NCBI GenBank assembly: GCA_030524175.1
Contig: JAUNHC010000009.1
Coordinates: forward strand, 91,472 to 155,471
Reading direction: 5' to 3'
Source: Eubacteriales bacterium
GTDB lineage: Bacteria; Bacillota; Clostridia; Lachnospirales; Lachnospiraceae
DNA: 64,000 nucleotides
Positions 34,649-43,451 of this stretch are shown piece after piece (the stretch's first letter is position 1; each line of letters starts with the position of its first letter). The notes beneath the pieces were generated by a model that worked only from the letters and a program-made list of their open reading frames with translations, was not told the DNA's origin and searched no databases. A program made the translations under genes and the position numbers.

Positions 34649-35626
34649 ATGAAAGCAAAATCAAAGATAGATATCAGGAAATATTCCCTCATACTGATTC
34701 TTATTGGAATGATGGTGGTATGTTCCATTTTATCTCAGAACTTTTTTACGGCAAAGAATCTTACAAATATTTTAAAACAGGTTAGTATTGTGACCATCTG
34801 CGCTTTTGCCCAGGGCATGATTATTATCAGCGGTGAAATCGACTTATCCCTGGGGTATCTGGCAGGTATGGCAGGAAGTTATTCCTGTATCATGTATGTG
34901 GCCACACAGAATCTGCCTCTGGCATTTATGTTCGGTATTCTTCTGGGTGCTTTGGTGGGTGCGGTTAACGGTTTGTTCGTAGCATACTTTAAGCTTCCGT
35001 CATTCATTGTCACACTGGCCATGCAGACTGTCTGTTTCGGTGCGATCTGCCTTTACACAGGGGGGCAGAATATATATAAGATCGGTGATTTTAAGATATT
35101 AGGGCAGGGGGATGTATTTGGGATTATTCCCATTACAGTTGTCTTCATGCTGATCATGCTCATCGTGACACATGTTATTCTGAAATACACCAAATTCGGA
35201 CGCTACCTGTATGCGATCGGGGGTAACTCCGAGGCAGCCAATGCGGCAGGTGTCCAGGTATGTAAAGTAAAATGGGCTGCATTTATTGTATCCGGTATTT
35301 TTGCCGCTATTGCAGGTATGGTAATGATGGGACGGCTTAATGCCGGTATCCCAAGTGAGGGCAGCGGATATGAAACAGATGCCATCACAGCAACCGTTAT
35401 CGGCGGGACCAGCTTCTCAGGCGGTGCGGGTACTGCTTTCGGAACCTTTTTGGGATCACTTATTATCGGAGTCCTGAATAATATTATGAACCTGATGGGG
35501 ATTGATTCTTACTTACAGATGATCATCAAGGGCGCCATCATTATACTGGCAGTTTTGGCTGACGTTCTTACAAAGACACAGAAAAGAAGTGTTAAGATCA
35601 TGGCTACAGGTTCAGCAAACAAGTAA
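34649..35626 (+). CDS. Sugar ABC transporter permease (RbsC type)
   Basis: A 325-residue multi-pass protein. It has SGEIDLSLGYLAGMAG, GRYLYAIGGNSEAANAAGV and GGTSFSGGAGTAFGT, which are standard RbsC-family landmarks. A single permease gene is present, so this importer is presumably a homodimer, unlike the one at 628-4165. Ribosome site GAGGAGG. Confidence 0.93.
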   Translation: MKAKSKIDIRKYSLILILIGMMVVCSILSQNFFTAKNLTNILKQVSIVTICAFAQGMIIISGEIDLSLGYLAGMAGSYSCIMYVATQNLPLAFMFGILLGALVGAVNGLFVAYFKLPSFIVTLAMQTVCFGAICLYTGGQNIYKIGDFKILGQGDVFGIIPITVVFMLIMLIVTHVILKYTKFGRYLYAIGGNSEAANAAGVQVCKVKWAAFIVSGIFAAIAGMVMMGRLNAGIPSEGSGYETDAITATVIGGTSFSGGAGTAFGTFLGSLIIGVLNNIMNLMGIDSYLQMIIKGAIIILAVLADVLTKTQKRSVKIMATGSANK

Positions 35627-35775
35627 AGTTAAGTTTCAGAAGCCGGCAGATCCATGACTGGGATGCTGCCTGATCAAAGAATTTTTATTGCAAAGCAATT
35701 GTAACCGTTCAGTATGGTTACGGGCAATTAAAAATAACAAGAAAACATGAAAAAAACAAAAAGGAGGATTTTACA

Positions 35776-36756
35776 ATGAAAACAAAGAAAATGCTCAGCG
35801 TGCTTTTAGCAGCGGGAATGGTAACAGGGATGATGGCAGGTGCAGCTACAACAGTACATGCAGAGGCTGAAGAAACATATAAGGTGGCATTCCTGCCCAC
35901 TGATATGTCTGCCACCTTTGCTTCCTGGCTGGCAAGTGAGTTAGAGACTGCATTTAAAGGGTATGACGATATGGAACTGACAGTCATCGACTCTAAGAAC
36001 AATCTGGAAACCCAGATCAGTGCAATGGAAACCTGTGTTTCCCAGGGATATGATTATATTATCCTGCTTCCTCTTGAGCCGGCTGCGGAAGATGATCTTG
36101 TAGAAAGCTACATAGAAGACGGAACTCCTATGATGAATATCAACCTTGATGACCTGGCAGTTGAGAAGGCTTCCAGTGTAATTGCCAATCCTTATGACCT
36201 TGGAACTGTCGTGGCAGAGCATGCAGCTACCCTGCTTCCGGAAGACGCCAACGTAGTTGTACTTTTAGGGCCGTCCGGCAATACAGACTCCATTGAGCGC
36301 CGCAAAGCATATGAAGATGTGATTTTCTCAAAGAATTCTGGAATCACAATTTTAGATGAGCAGATTGGTGACTGGGAAAAATCAAAAGGTATGGAATATA
36401 TGGAAAACTGGCTTCAGGTTCACGAGAAAATTGATGCGGTTATTTCTATGAATGATGCAATGGCGATCGGTGCTTTCGAGGCAGCCAAGGATGCAGGCGT
36501 TGCTGATGATATCCTCTTCTTTGGTGTGGACGGGCTTGCAGACGCGGCAGTGGCCATTGAAGCTGACGAGATGGATGCAACCGCACTTCAGGACGCACAG
36601 GTAATGGCAGAAGAAGGTGCACGTATTGTACACGAAGTTCTCACAGGCGAAAATAAAGAAGGCTTTGAGAAAGTTCAGATTCCTGTAACCCTGATCACAA
36701 AAGACAATGTGGATGAATTTATTACAAGATATACAGAAAACGGAATGATCAAATAA
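35776..36756 (+). CDS. Sugar-binding protein (Peripla_BP_4 type)
   Basis: A 326-residue secreted binding protein. The signal peptide (1-30, ending TVHA|EA) lacks a lipobox. YKVAFLPTDMSATFASWLASEL is the first strand and helix of ribose-binding-type proteins; later INLDDLAVEKASSVIANP and AVISMNDAMAIGAFEAAKD fit the same fold. AAAAAGGAGG precedes the ATG. The 149-bp gap before it contains a small hairpin (35701-35721), and a strong hairpin follows the gene. Confidence 0.92.
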   Translation: MKTKKMLSVLLAAGMVTGMMAGAATTVHAEAEETYKVAFLPTDMSATFASWLASELETAFKGYDDMELTVIDSKNNLETQISAMETCVSQGYDYIILLPLEPAAEDDLVESYIEDGTPMMNINLDDLAVEKASSVIANPYDLGTVVAEHAATLLPEDANVVVLLGPSGNTDSIERRKAYEDVIFSKNSGITILDEQIGDWEKSKGMEYMENWLQVHEKIDAVISMNDAMAIGAFEAAKDAGVADDILFFGVDGLADAAVAIEADEMDATALQDAQVMAEEGARIVHEVLTGENKEGFEKVQIPVTLITKDNVDEFITRYTENGMIK

Positions 36757-36785
36757 TACATTGGTTATTGAAAATAAACATTACA

Positions 36786-36812
36786 GGCTCTCCCTGATTG
36801 ACAGGGAGAGCC
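36786..36812 (+). other. Intercistronic hairpin after the binding-protein gene
   Basis: A perfect 10-bp stem (36786-36795 with 36803-36812) with a 7-base loop and no T-run. It probably stabilises the upstream binding-protein mRNA or causes partial attenuation. Confidence 0.6.
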
Positions 36813-36839
36813 GGAAAAGATATGGAGGACATAAATAAC

Positions 36840-37859
36840 ATGAAACAGGCAGTATTAACAGCACCAGAGACAATAACATTCAGTGAAATTGAGAAACCGG
36901 CCGTCAAACCAAATGAGATTCTGATGAAGGTAAAGAATATCGGAATCTGTGGTTCAGATATTCATGCTTATTACGGAAAACATCCGTTTATGTCCTTCCC
37001 GATTCGCCTGGGCCACGAGATGGCAGGAGAAGTTGTGGAAGTCGGCGGGGAAGTGACAGGGATTGAAACAGGAGATCTTGTGACTGCAATGCCTCAGGAG
37101 TTCTGCCATGAATGTGAGCCATGTAAAAGCGGAAGATATAATATATGCAATACTTTGAATGTGATTGGATGTCAGACTCCCGGGGCTGCATGTGAATATT
37201 TCAATGTAGATGCTGCACTCGTTAAAAAGATACCTCAGGGAATGACTGCGGAACTGGCAGCCACTATCGAGCCGGCAGCCGTTGGCGTCCATGCGGTGAG
37301 AAGAAGCGGCAGTGTAAAAGGTATGAATGTAGTTGTTATGGGTGCAGGTACCATAGGAAATGTAACAGCCCAGGCAGCTTTGGCCGAAGGCGCCAAAAGT
37401 GTTCTTATCACAGACCTCTCCGACTATCGTCTTGAACTGGCAAAAACCTGCGGCATTCCTCATGCGGCCAATACCGGAAAGATGACCATGCAGGAGGCTG
37501 TCAGTGAGGCATTTGGGGATGAAGGAGCAGATATTTTCTTTGAGTGTATCGGTATCGGCGCTGCTGTAAATCAGGCTATTGAATGTTCTAAGAAGGGCCA
37601 CGACATTGTCATTGTAGGAGTATACGGTTCTACGCCTGAGATTAATATGGCATGGGTCCAGGACCGGGAATTCAGACTGATCGGTTCCTTGATGTATGTG
37701 GACAAAGATTTCCAGGATACCATCGACTATATGGCAGAAGGGAAAATTAACATGAAACCTCTGATTTCCAAGGTCTTTAAATTCGATGAATATCAGGATG
37801 CCTTTAAATACATCGAAAATAACAAAGATGAAAGCCTGAAGATTCTTATCGAAATGTGA
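36840..37859 (+). CDS. Zinc-dependent alcohol/polyol dehydrogenase (MDR family)
   Basis: A 339-residue dehydrogenase of the sorbitol/threonine dehydrogenase group. Catalytic zinc residues lie in GICGSDIHAY and GHEMAGEVVEVG; the structural zinc site is CHECEPCKSGRYNIC; the NAD-binding Rossmann motif is VMGAGTIGNV. I chose ATG 36840, 11 bases after GGAGG, over ATG 36822, which would leave GGAGG inside the gene, and over 36798, which lies in the hairpin. In this operon it may oxidise a polyol to the ketose used by the epimerase and kinase, or reduce an aldolase product. Confidence 0.88.
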   Translation: MKQAVLTAPETITFSEIEKPAVKPNEILMKVKNIGICGSDIHAYYGKHPFMSFPIRLGHEMAGEVVEVGGEVTGIETGDLVTAMPQEFCHECEPCKSGRYNICNTLNVIGCQTPGAACEYFNVDAALVKKIPQGMTAELAATIEPAAVGVHAVRRSGSVKGMNVVVMGAGTIGNVTAQAALAEGAKSVLITDLSDYRLELAKTCGIPHAANTGKMTMQEAVSEAFGDEGADIFFECIGIGAAVNQAIECSKKGHDIVIVGVYGSTPEINMAWVQDREFRLIGSLMYVDKDFQDTIDYMAEGKINMKPLISKVFKFDEYQDAFKYIENNKDESLKILIEM

Positions 37860-37886
37860 TTTTTTGAAAGCTGCAGGACATCTGCG

Positions 37887-37916
37887 AAAAGCCCGGCTTT
37901 TGCTGGGCTTTTCTTT
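37887..37916 (+). terminator. Rho-independent terminator after the dehydrogenase
   Basis: An 11-bp stem with a TTTT loop (AAAAGCCCGGC paired with GCTGGGCTTTT, one G:T pair) followed by TTTCTTTA. Confidence 0.82.
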
Positions 37917-38020
37917 ATAAAGATCAGGGCGGCACAAGAGTGGGGGCGGGAATGGTCTTTCCTGTGTAAGCACTTCTCCTTTACACTCTGATCTTATAAA
38001 AAATGAAAGAAGGTAAAAAC

Positions 38021-38800
38021 ATGGAAGAGAGCAATAAATACAGAAATTTTAATGAGGATTTTTCTCTTGAGGGGAAAACAGCCATTGTCACAGGTGCCTC
38101 CAACGGTATCGGTATTGAGATTGCAAAAATGTTCGCCAGAAAAGGAGCGGATATTGTATGCTTTGATCTGAATGATTCAGAGGAATTAAAGGAATATGTG
38201 ACAGGACTGGGAAGAAAATATTTGTCCTACGCAGGGGATCTCACAGTGACTGGTGATATTCAGGCTGCGGTGGATATGACAATAGAAACTTTCGGGAAGA
38301 TTGACGTGCTTGTGAACTGTGCGGGAATTGGTTTCCTGGAGATGGCCGATGAAAGTACGGAAAAAGTCTGGGATATGACAATGGCGGTGAATCTTACAGG
38401 GAGTACAAGGATGGCGCTTGCTGTGGGTAAGACCATGATCAATAACGGAGGAGGAAGTATTATTAATATTGCATCCCAGGCAGGAGTTGTTGCCTTAGAG
38501 CGCCATCTGGCTTATGGAACAGCAAAGGCCGGTATTATCCAGATGACGAAACAGCTGGCGCTGGAATGGGGACAATATAATATCCGTGTAAATGCTGTCT
38601 CACCAACGATCATCCTCACCAGGATGGGCGAAATGAACTGGAATAACGAAAAAGGGGAAGCTTTTAAGAAGACGATACCATCCCGCAGATTTGGCTATCC
38701 GGAAGAGGTTGCAGCATGTGCTGTTTATCTGGCCAGTGATGCAGCAAGTTTGTTTAACGGGGCAAATCTTGTACTGGACGGCGGGTTTACAATCTGTTAG
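38021..38800 (+). CDS. Short-chain dehydrogenase/reductase (SDR)
   Basis: A 259-residue NAD(P)-dependent oxidoreductase. The cofactor motif TGASNGIG is near residue 27, NCAGIG near 103, and the catalytic Ser/Tyr/Lys are in NIASQAG and YGTAK. I chose ATG 38021 after AAAGAAGG over an in-frame ATG 38003. It is 12 bp before the aldolase gene. SDRs of this length in sugar operons often act on gluconates, polyols or deoxy-sugar acids; its substrate is not clear. Confidence 0.87.
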   Translation: MEESNKYRNFNEDFSLEGKTAIVTGASNGIGIEIAKMFARKGADIVCFDLNDSEELKEYVTGLGRKYLSYAGDLTVTGDIQAAVDMTIETFGKIDVLVNCAGIGFLEMADESTEKVWDMTMAVNLTGSTRMALAVGKTMINNGGGSIINIASQAGVVALERHLAYGTAKAGIIQMTKQLALEWGQYNIRVNAVSPTIILTRMGEMNWNNEKGEAFKKTIPSRRFGYPEEVAACAVYLASDAASLFNGANLVLDGGFTIC

Positions 38801-38812
38801 GAGGAAGAAGGA

Positions 38813-39664
38813 ATGACACTTGTCACAACAAAAGAAATGTTATTAAAGGCACAGAAAGAGCATTATGCTGTAGGCGCTTTTAATGTGGAGAATATGGAAA
38901 TGGTACAGGCTGTAGTGGCGGCAGCGCAGGAAATGCAGTCTCCGGTGATTCTGCAGACAACTCCTTCTACTGTCAAGTATGCAGATCTGGATTATTTTTA
39001 TGCCAATGCCAAGGTGGCTGCACAGAAGGCCACTGTGCCGGTGGCAATACATCTGGATCATGGCAGCAGTTTTGAGTTAGCCATGCAGGCATACCGGGCC
39101 GGCTATACTTCCATCATGATCGATGGTTCCCACGAAAGCTTTCAGGAGAATATCCGCGTTACCAAGGCAGTGGCAGATGCCTGCCGGCCATCCGGAATAC
39201 CGGTAGAAGCAGAACTGGGTAAGGTGGGCGGAAAGGAAGATGACCTGGAAGGCGGAGACGGAAATCCATATACAGACCCACAGGAAGCAGCAGAGTTTGT
39301 GGATGCTTCAGGTGTTGATTCCCTGGCAGTGGCGATCGGAACTGCCCATGGAGTTTACAAAGGGATTCCCAGGCTTGACGTAGAGCGTCTCAGTGAAATA
39401 CGCAAAGCGGTATCCATTCCTCTTGTTCTTCACGGAACCTCCGGTGTTCCTGATGAAACAGTGAGAGAATGCATTAGGCGTGGAATTTGTAAAGTGAATT
39501 ACGCTACTGATCTGCGGATCGCTTTCTCAGAAGGCGTGAAAGAGGTGCTGGAAGAAAAACCGGAAACCATAGATCCTAAGAAGTATAACGCTGTTGGCCG
39601 GGAAAAGGTGAAACAGTATGTCATAGGAAAAATCAGAGTTTGCGGAAGTGACGGAAAAGCTTGA
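38813..39664 (+). CDS. Class II ketose-bisphosphate aldolase (FBA/GatY-like)
   Basis: A 283-residue zinc aldolase. IHLDHGSSFE carries the catalytic Asp and a zinc His; VEAELGKVGGKEDD, GTAHGVYKG and LHGTSGVPDE are the remaining active-site segments, most like tagatose-bisphosphate and fructose-bisphosphate aldolases. It would split a ketose 1,6-bisphosphate or 1-phosphate into two trioses. Since no rhaD is seen in the window, it could also be the aldolase for rhamnulose 1-phosphate; that is speculative. Confidence 0.89.
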   Translation: MTLVTTKEMLLKAQKEHYAVGAFNVENMEMVQAVVAAAQEMQSPVILQTTPSTVKYADLDYFYANAKVAAQKATVPVAIHLDHGSSFELAMQAYRAGYTSIMIDGSHESFQENIRVTKAVADACRPSGIPVEAELGKVGGKEDDLEGGDGNPYTDPQEAAEFVDASGVDSLAVAIGTAHGVYKGIPRLDVERLSEIRKAVSIPLVLHGTSGVPDETVRECIRRGICKVNYATDLRIAFSEGVKEVLEEKPETIDPKKYNAVGREKVKQYVIGKIRVCGSDGKA

Positions 39665-39692
39665 AATATAAATGAAGAGGGTTGGAGCCCAT

Positions 39693-39727
39693 AAAAAGTG
39701 TCCTTGCAAATAAGGACACTTTTTTTG
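39693..39727 (+). terminator. Rho-independent terminator after the aldolase
   Basis: A 13-bp stem (39693-39705 with 39712-39724) with a 6-base loop, running into T. A TTGACA at 39725-39730 directly behind it may be the -35 of the following rhaB-rhaA pair, but the -10 is ambiguous (TATTGT 39746 or TATAGT 39759). Confidence 0.9.
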
Positions 39728-39907
39728 ACAAACGAGGTTCTTCCATATTGTGATAAGGTATAGTATGATGGTTACATCAGATAGAAAGACAATTTGACGT
39801 GGCTGCACAGGGTGATATCAGAGCCTTATGTGTCTGGAATGATTTGAAAATTCATTCCGGGACAGAGTGATAAATGCAGAGGACTTACATATTGAGGAGG
39901 TTTTAAA

Positions 39908-41311
39908 ATGGCTACATATTATTTGGCAGTAGACATCGGCGCATCCAGCGGGCGCCACATTTTAGGACATATGGAAAACGGCAGGATGATGCTGGAGGAA
40001 GTGTACCGTTTTGAAAATGGAATGGTAAAAAAGGACGGAGAGCTTTGCTGGGAATTTGACCGTCTGTTTCAGGAGATCATCAGTGGTCTGAAGAAATGTA
40101 AAGAAATCGGAAAGATTCCGGTGAGTATGGGAGTAGATACCTGGGGTGTTGACTTTGTTCTTCTTGATAAAGAGGAGAATGTCATCGGAAATACTGTGGG
40201 ATACCGTGATCATCGTACTGACGGTATGGACGAAAAAGTATACGAGAAAATTTCCCTTAAGGATCTGTACGAGAGAACAGGAATCCAGAAAGCCATATTT
40301 AATACCATTTACCAGCTGATGGCTATCAAGGAGAAACATCCTGAGTATTTAGAAAAGGCAGAAGCCCTTCTTCATGTTCCGGATTATTTCCATTACCTGC
40401 TTACCGGACAGAAGACTTGCGAGTATACAGAGGCTACCACAGGACAGCTTGTAAGCCCTGACACCAAGGATTGGGATTATGAGCTCATTGATATGCTGGG
40501 GTATCCCAGAAAGATTTTCCAGAAGCTGATCATGCCGGGAACCAGTATCGGGCATTTTAGCGACAAGGTAAAAGAAGAAGTCGGTTTCGATCTTGAGGTT
40601 GTGGCTCCGGCTACTCATGATACAGGATCAGCAGTTCTGGCAGTTCCTGCAAATGACGACGACTTTATCTATATCAGCTCCGGAACCTGGTCCCTCATGG
40701 GGCTTGAACGTGAGCAGGCAGACTGCTCTGAGAAGAGCTGTGAGCTGAACCTTACAAATGAAGGGGGATATAACGGCAAATTCCGTTACCTGAAGAACAT
40801 TATGGGACTTTGGATGATCCAGTCCGTGCGCCATGAATATGAGGATAAGTATAATTTTGCCCAGATCTGTGAAATGGCAGCGGAAGTGAAAGACTTCCCC
40901 TCCAGAGTAGATGCAAATGCGGACTGTTTCCTTTCTCCCGAAAATATGACAAAAGAGGTACAGGATTACTGCAGAAGAACAGGCCAGCAGGTTCCGGAAA
41001 CCTTAGGCGAGATTGCCACAGTCATCTACACCAGCCTTGCAGAGTGCTATGCCAAAACTGCAAAAGAACTGGAGGAAATGACAGGCAGGACTTACAGCAG
41101 GATCCACATTGTAGGGGGCGGAGCCAATGCAGGCTACTTAAATGAGCTGACAGCACAGGCTACTAAAAAGGAAATCCATGCAGGCCCTACAGAGGCAACT
41201 GCCATTGGAAATATCACTGCCCAGATGTTGAAGGCAAAAGAGTTTGCATCTGTGGAGGATGCCCGTAATGTGATTCACGAATCATTTGACATTAAGATTT
41301 ACAATGCATAA
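39908..41311 (+). CDS. rhaB: Rhamnulokinase (second copy)
   Basis: A 467-residue FGGY kinase. AVDIGASSGRHILG, GVDTWGVDFVLLD, GYRDHRTDGM, ISSGTWSLMG and HIVGGGANAGYLN are RhaB motifs. It is diverged from the copy at 5479 and is followed by L-rhamnose isomerase, which strengthens the rhamnulose assignment. The ribosome site is TTGAGGAGG. The 243-bp upstream gap contains a terminator and probably its own promoter. Confidence 0.92.
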   Translation: MATYYLAVDIGASSGRHILGHMENGRMMLEEVYRFENGMVKKDGELCWEFDRLFQEIISGLKKCKEIGKIPVSMGVDTWGVDFVLLDKEENVIGNTVGYRDHRTDGMDEKVYEKISLKDLYERTGIQKAIFNTIYQLMAIKEKHPEYLEKAEALLHVPDYFHYLLTGQKTCEYTEATTGQLVSPDTKDWDYELIDMLGYPRKIFQKLIMPGTSIGHFSDKVKEEVGFDLEVVAPATHDTGSAVLAVPANDDDFIYISSGTWSLMGLEREQADCSEKSCELNLTNEGGYNGKFRYLKNIMGLWMIQSVRHEYEDKYNFAQICEMAAEVKDFPSRVDANADCFLSPENMTKEVQDYCRRTGQQVPETLGEIATVIYTSLAECYAKTAKELEEMTGRTYSRIHIVGGGANAGYLNELTAQATKKEIHAGPTEATAIGNITAQMLKAKEFASVEDARNVIHESFDIKIYNA

Positions 41312-41411
41312 CAGCGGCCCTGGCAGCAGTATGCAGAAACTTATGGGAAACAGCAGAGCAGGCGGATCTGCCTGCCTGCACTTAATATAACAATCAAGGA
41401 GGATATAAGAA

Positions 41412-42674
41412 ATGACAACCAAAGAAAGATATGAGTCAGCAAAAGCCGTATATGCAAAATATGGCGTGGACACAGACAAAGCAATTGAAATCCTGAAAAA
41501 TGCACCTGTATCAGTACACTGCTGGCAGGGTGATGACGTTATTGGATTTGACCATGACGGCCCTCTCACAGGCGGAATCCAGACAACAGGAAACTATCCC
41601 GGAAAAGCAAGAACTCCGGAAGAATTATTCGCTGATATGGAGAAAGTATTGTCTCTCACACCAGGCAAGAAAAAAATCAATGTCCATGCCTGCTATGCAA
41701 TCTTCGAAGACGGAGAGTTTGTAGACAGAGATAAAATCGAGCCGAAACATTTCCAGAAATGGGTGGATCTGGCAAAGAAATACAATACAGGACTTGACTT
41801 TAACCCAACCTTCTTTTCCCATCCTATGGTGAAAGACGGCCTGACTCTTTCCAGCCCCGATGAAGCTACAAGAAAATTCTGGATCGAGCACGGAAAAGCC
41901 TGCATCCGTATTTCCAAATACTTTGCAGAGCAGACAGGTGTTCCTTGTGTCATGAATATCTGGACCGGAGACGGATTCAAAGATGTACCTGCAGACAGAA
42001 TGGGACCAAGAATGCGCTATAAAGATTCCATCGAGCAGATTCTCTCAGAGCCATATGACTTCAATATGGTAAAACCTTGCGTAGAGTCCAAGGTATTCGG
42101 TATCGGTGTGGAATCTTACACAGTAGGAAGCGCTGAGTTTGCACTGTGCTTTGCAGCAGAACATAAAGATAAATGCCTTCCGCTCATGGACAACGGACAT
42201 TATCATCCAACAGAAGTAGTATCCGACAAAGTTCCGGCTCTGCTCACCTTCTTTGATGAGATCGCACTTCATATTACACGTCCGGTACGCTGGGATTCCG
42301 ACCATGTAGTACTTTTTGATGACGAGACAAAAGAAATTGCAAAAGAAATCGTTCGCAGCGATGCTATGAACCGTGTATATATGGCACTTGATTACTTTGA
42401 TGCAAGCATCAACAGAATCTCTGCCTGGACAGTAGGAATCAGAAGCTGGGAGAAAGCACTTCTCAATGCTCTGTGTACTCCTAATGCAGAATTAAAGAAA
42501 CTTCAGGACGAAAGCAGACTTACTGAACTTATGGTAATGCAGGAAGAAGCAAAAACCCTTCCATTCGGAGACATCTGGAAACAGTACTGCGAAGAATGCG
42601 GCGTAGCCGGAGACGAATCCTGGTTTGAAGAAGTAAAGAAATACGAAGAAGAAGTTCTCTCTAAGAGAAACTGA
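41412..42674 (+). CDS. rhaA: L-rhamnose isomerase
   Basis: A 420-residue enzyme of normal RhaA length; it interconverts L-rhamnose and L-rhamnulose in the cytoplasm. VSVHCWQGDDVIGFD, NVHACYAI, LDFNPTFFSHP, NIWTGDGFKD and DNGHYHPTE are conserved RhaA segments holding the metal-binding Glu/Asp/His residues. It follows rhaB by 100 bp with GGAGG as ribosome site. RhaA enzymes also act on D-allulose/D-allose, so a side role with the epimerase at 31274 or 62383 is possible. Confidence 0.95.
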   Translation: MTTKERYESAKAVYAKYGVDTDKAIEILKNAPVSVHCWQGDDVIGFDHDGPLTGGIQTTGNYPGKARTPEELFADMEKVLSLTPGKKKINVHACYAIFEDGEFVDRDKIEPKHFQKWVDLAKKYNTGLDFNPTFFSHPMVKDGLTLSSPDEATRKFWIEHGKACIRISKYFAEQTGVPCVMNIWTGDGFKDVPADRMGPRMRYKDSIEQILSEPYDFNMVKPCVESKVFGIGVESYTVGSAEFALCFAAEHKDKCLPLMDNGHYHPTEVVSDKVPALLTFFDEIALHITRPVRWDSDHVVLFDDETKEIAKEIVRSDAMNRVYMALDYFDASINRISAWTVGIRSWEKALLNALCTPNAELKKLQDESRLTELMVMQEEAKTLPFGDIWKQYCEECGVAGDESWFEEVKKYEEEVLSKRN

Positions 42675-42712
42675 TAATTTTGCCCTCTAACTTTAAAATA
42701 CACATATTCAAT

Positions 42713-42750
42713 GAAAAAGAGACGTTTGCCTGGCAAAGGTCTCTTTTTCA
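42713..42750. terminator. Terminator between convergent rhaA and cassette A
   Basis: An 11-bp stem (42713-42723 with 42739-42749) plus an inner TTTGCC/GGCAAA pairing. A-rich on the left and T-rich on the right, so it can serve both strands. Confidence 0.88.
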
Positions 42751-42794
42751 TATTACATGCCGGGTGGGGGAGGTGATTCATAAGCACCTGCCTA

Positions 42795-43448
42795 TTACTT
42801 CGGAGGTAGTGAATTAGGTTTGACCAGCTTTCCACCGTCAATCTCATAGATTTCATCACAGAGCACTCGAATATCCTCTTGGCTATGGCTTACAAGAACA
42901 ATAGTCTTATCGTGTTCTTTTAAATCAAGCAATAATTCTCTGATTTCTGCGACTCCCTTTCGGTCCAGTCCATTCATTGGCTCATCCAGCAGCAGTAATT
43001 GAGGATCCTCCATAATTGCCTGTGCAATTGCTAACCGTTGTTTCATTCCCAACGAATAATGTTTTACTTTTTTTGTGGATTTCGCATCCAGTCCAACTGT
43101 TTGCAGTATCTTGGCAATTAAATTCGGATTGGGCCGGTTGCGGACGGAATACAAAAATTCCAGATTTTTCTTACCGCTGTATTCTTTCAAAAAAGCAGGC
43201 TCCTCAATAATTACCCCTGCATCCTGTATCATATCCATGTCTTTTTTTAATTTTTTTTCCAGAATTGTTATTTCACCCTCGTCCAAAGTAAGAAAACCAC
43301 AAATGCACTTTAGTAAAACTGTTTTTCCGCTGCCATTATATCCTACTATCCCATATATTTTTCCGGAGGAAAAGGAAATATCCAGGTGGTTTAATACCTT
43401 CTGGCCTTTAAAACTTTTCACCGCATTGCTGACCCTTATTGTTTCCAT
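42795..43448 (-). CDS. Cassette A ATPase (lantibiotic-immunity-type ABC transporter)
   Basis: A 217-residue single-domain ATPase. Walker A is GYNGSGKTV with Val after the Thr; the signature is YSLGMKQRLAIAQAIMEDP and Walker B LLLLDEPMNGLDRKG. These three features, plus GVIIEEPAFL, are shared with the ATPases at 50205 and 57905, so the three are paralogues. The family (LanF/BcrA-like) works with two separate membrane subunits to expel or block peptides at the membrane. It is the last gene of the minus-strand cassette A. Confidence 0.9.
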   Translation of the reverse strand: METIRVSNAVKSFKGQKVLNHLDISFSSGKIYGIVGYNGSGKTVLLKCICGFLTLDEGEITILEKKLKKDMDMIQDAGVIIEEPAFLKEYSGKKNLEFLYSVRNRPNPNLIAKILQTVGLDAKSTKKVKHYSLGMKQRLAIAQAIMEDPQLLLLDEPMNGLDRKGVAEIRELLLDLKEHDKTIVLVSHSQEDIRVLCDEIYEIDGGKLVKPNSLPPK

Positions 43449-43451
43449 GTC

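Noticed and set aside
36954-37973. Minus-strand frame of 339 codons opposite the zinc dehydrogenase
   Set aside because: The plus strand has all zinc and NAD motifs and a ribosome site; the antisense frame runs through the terminator at 37887-37916.
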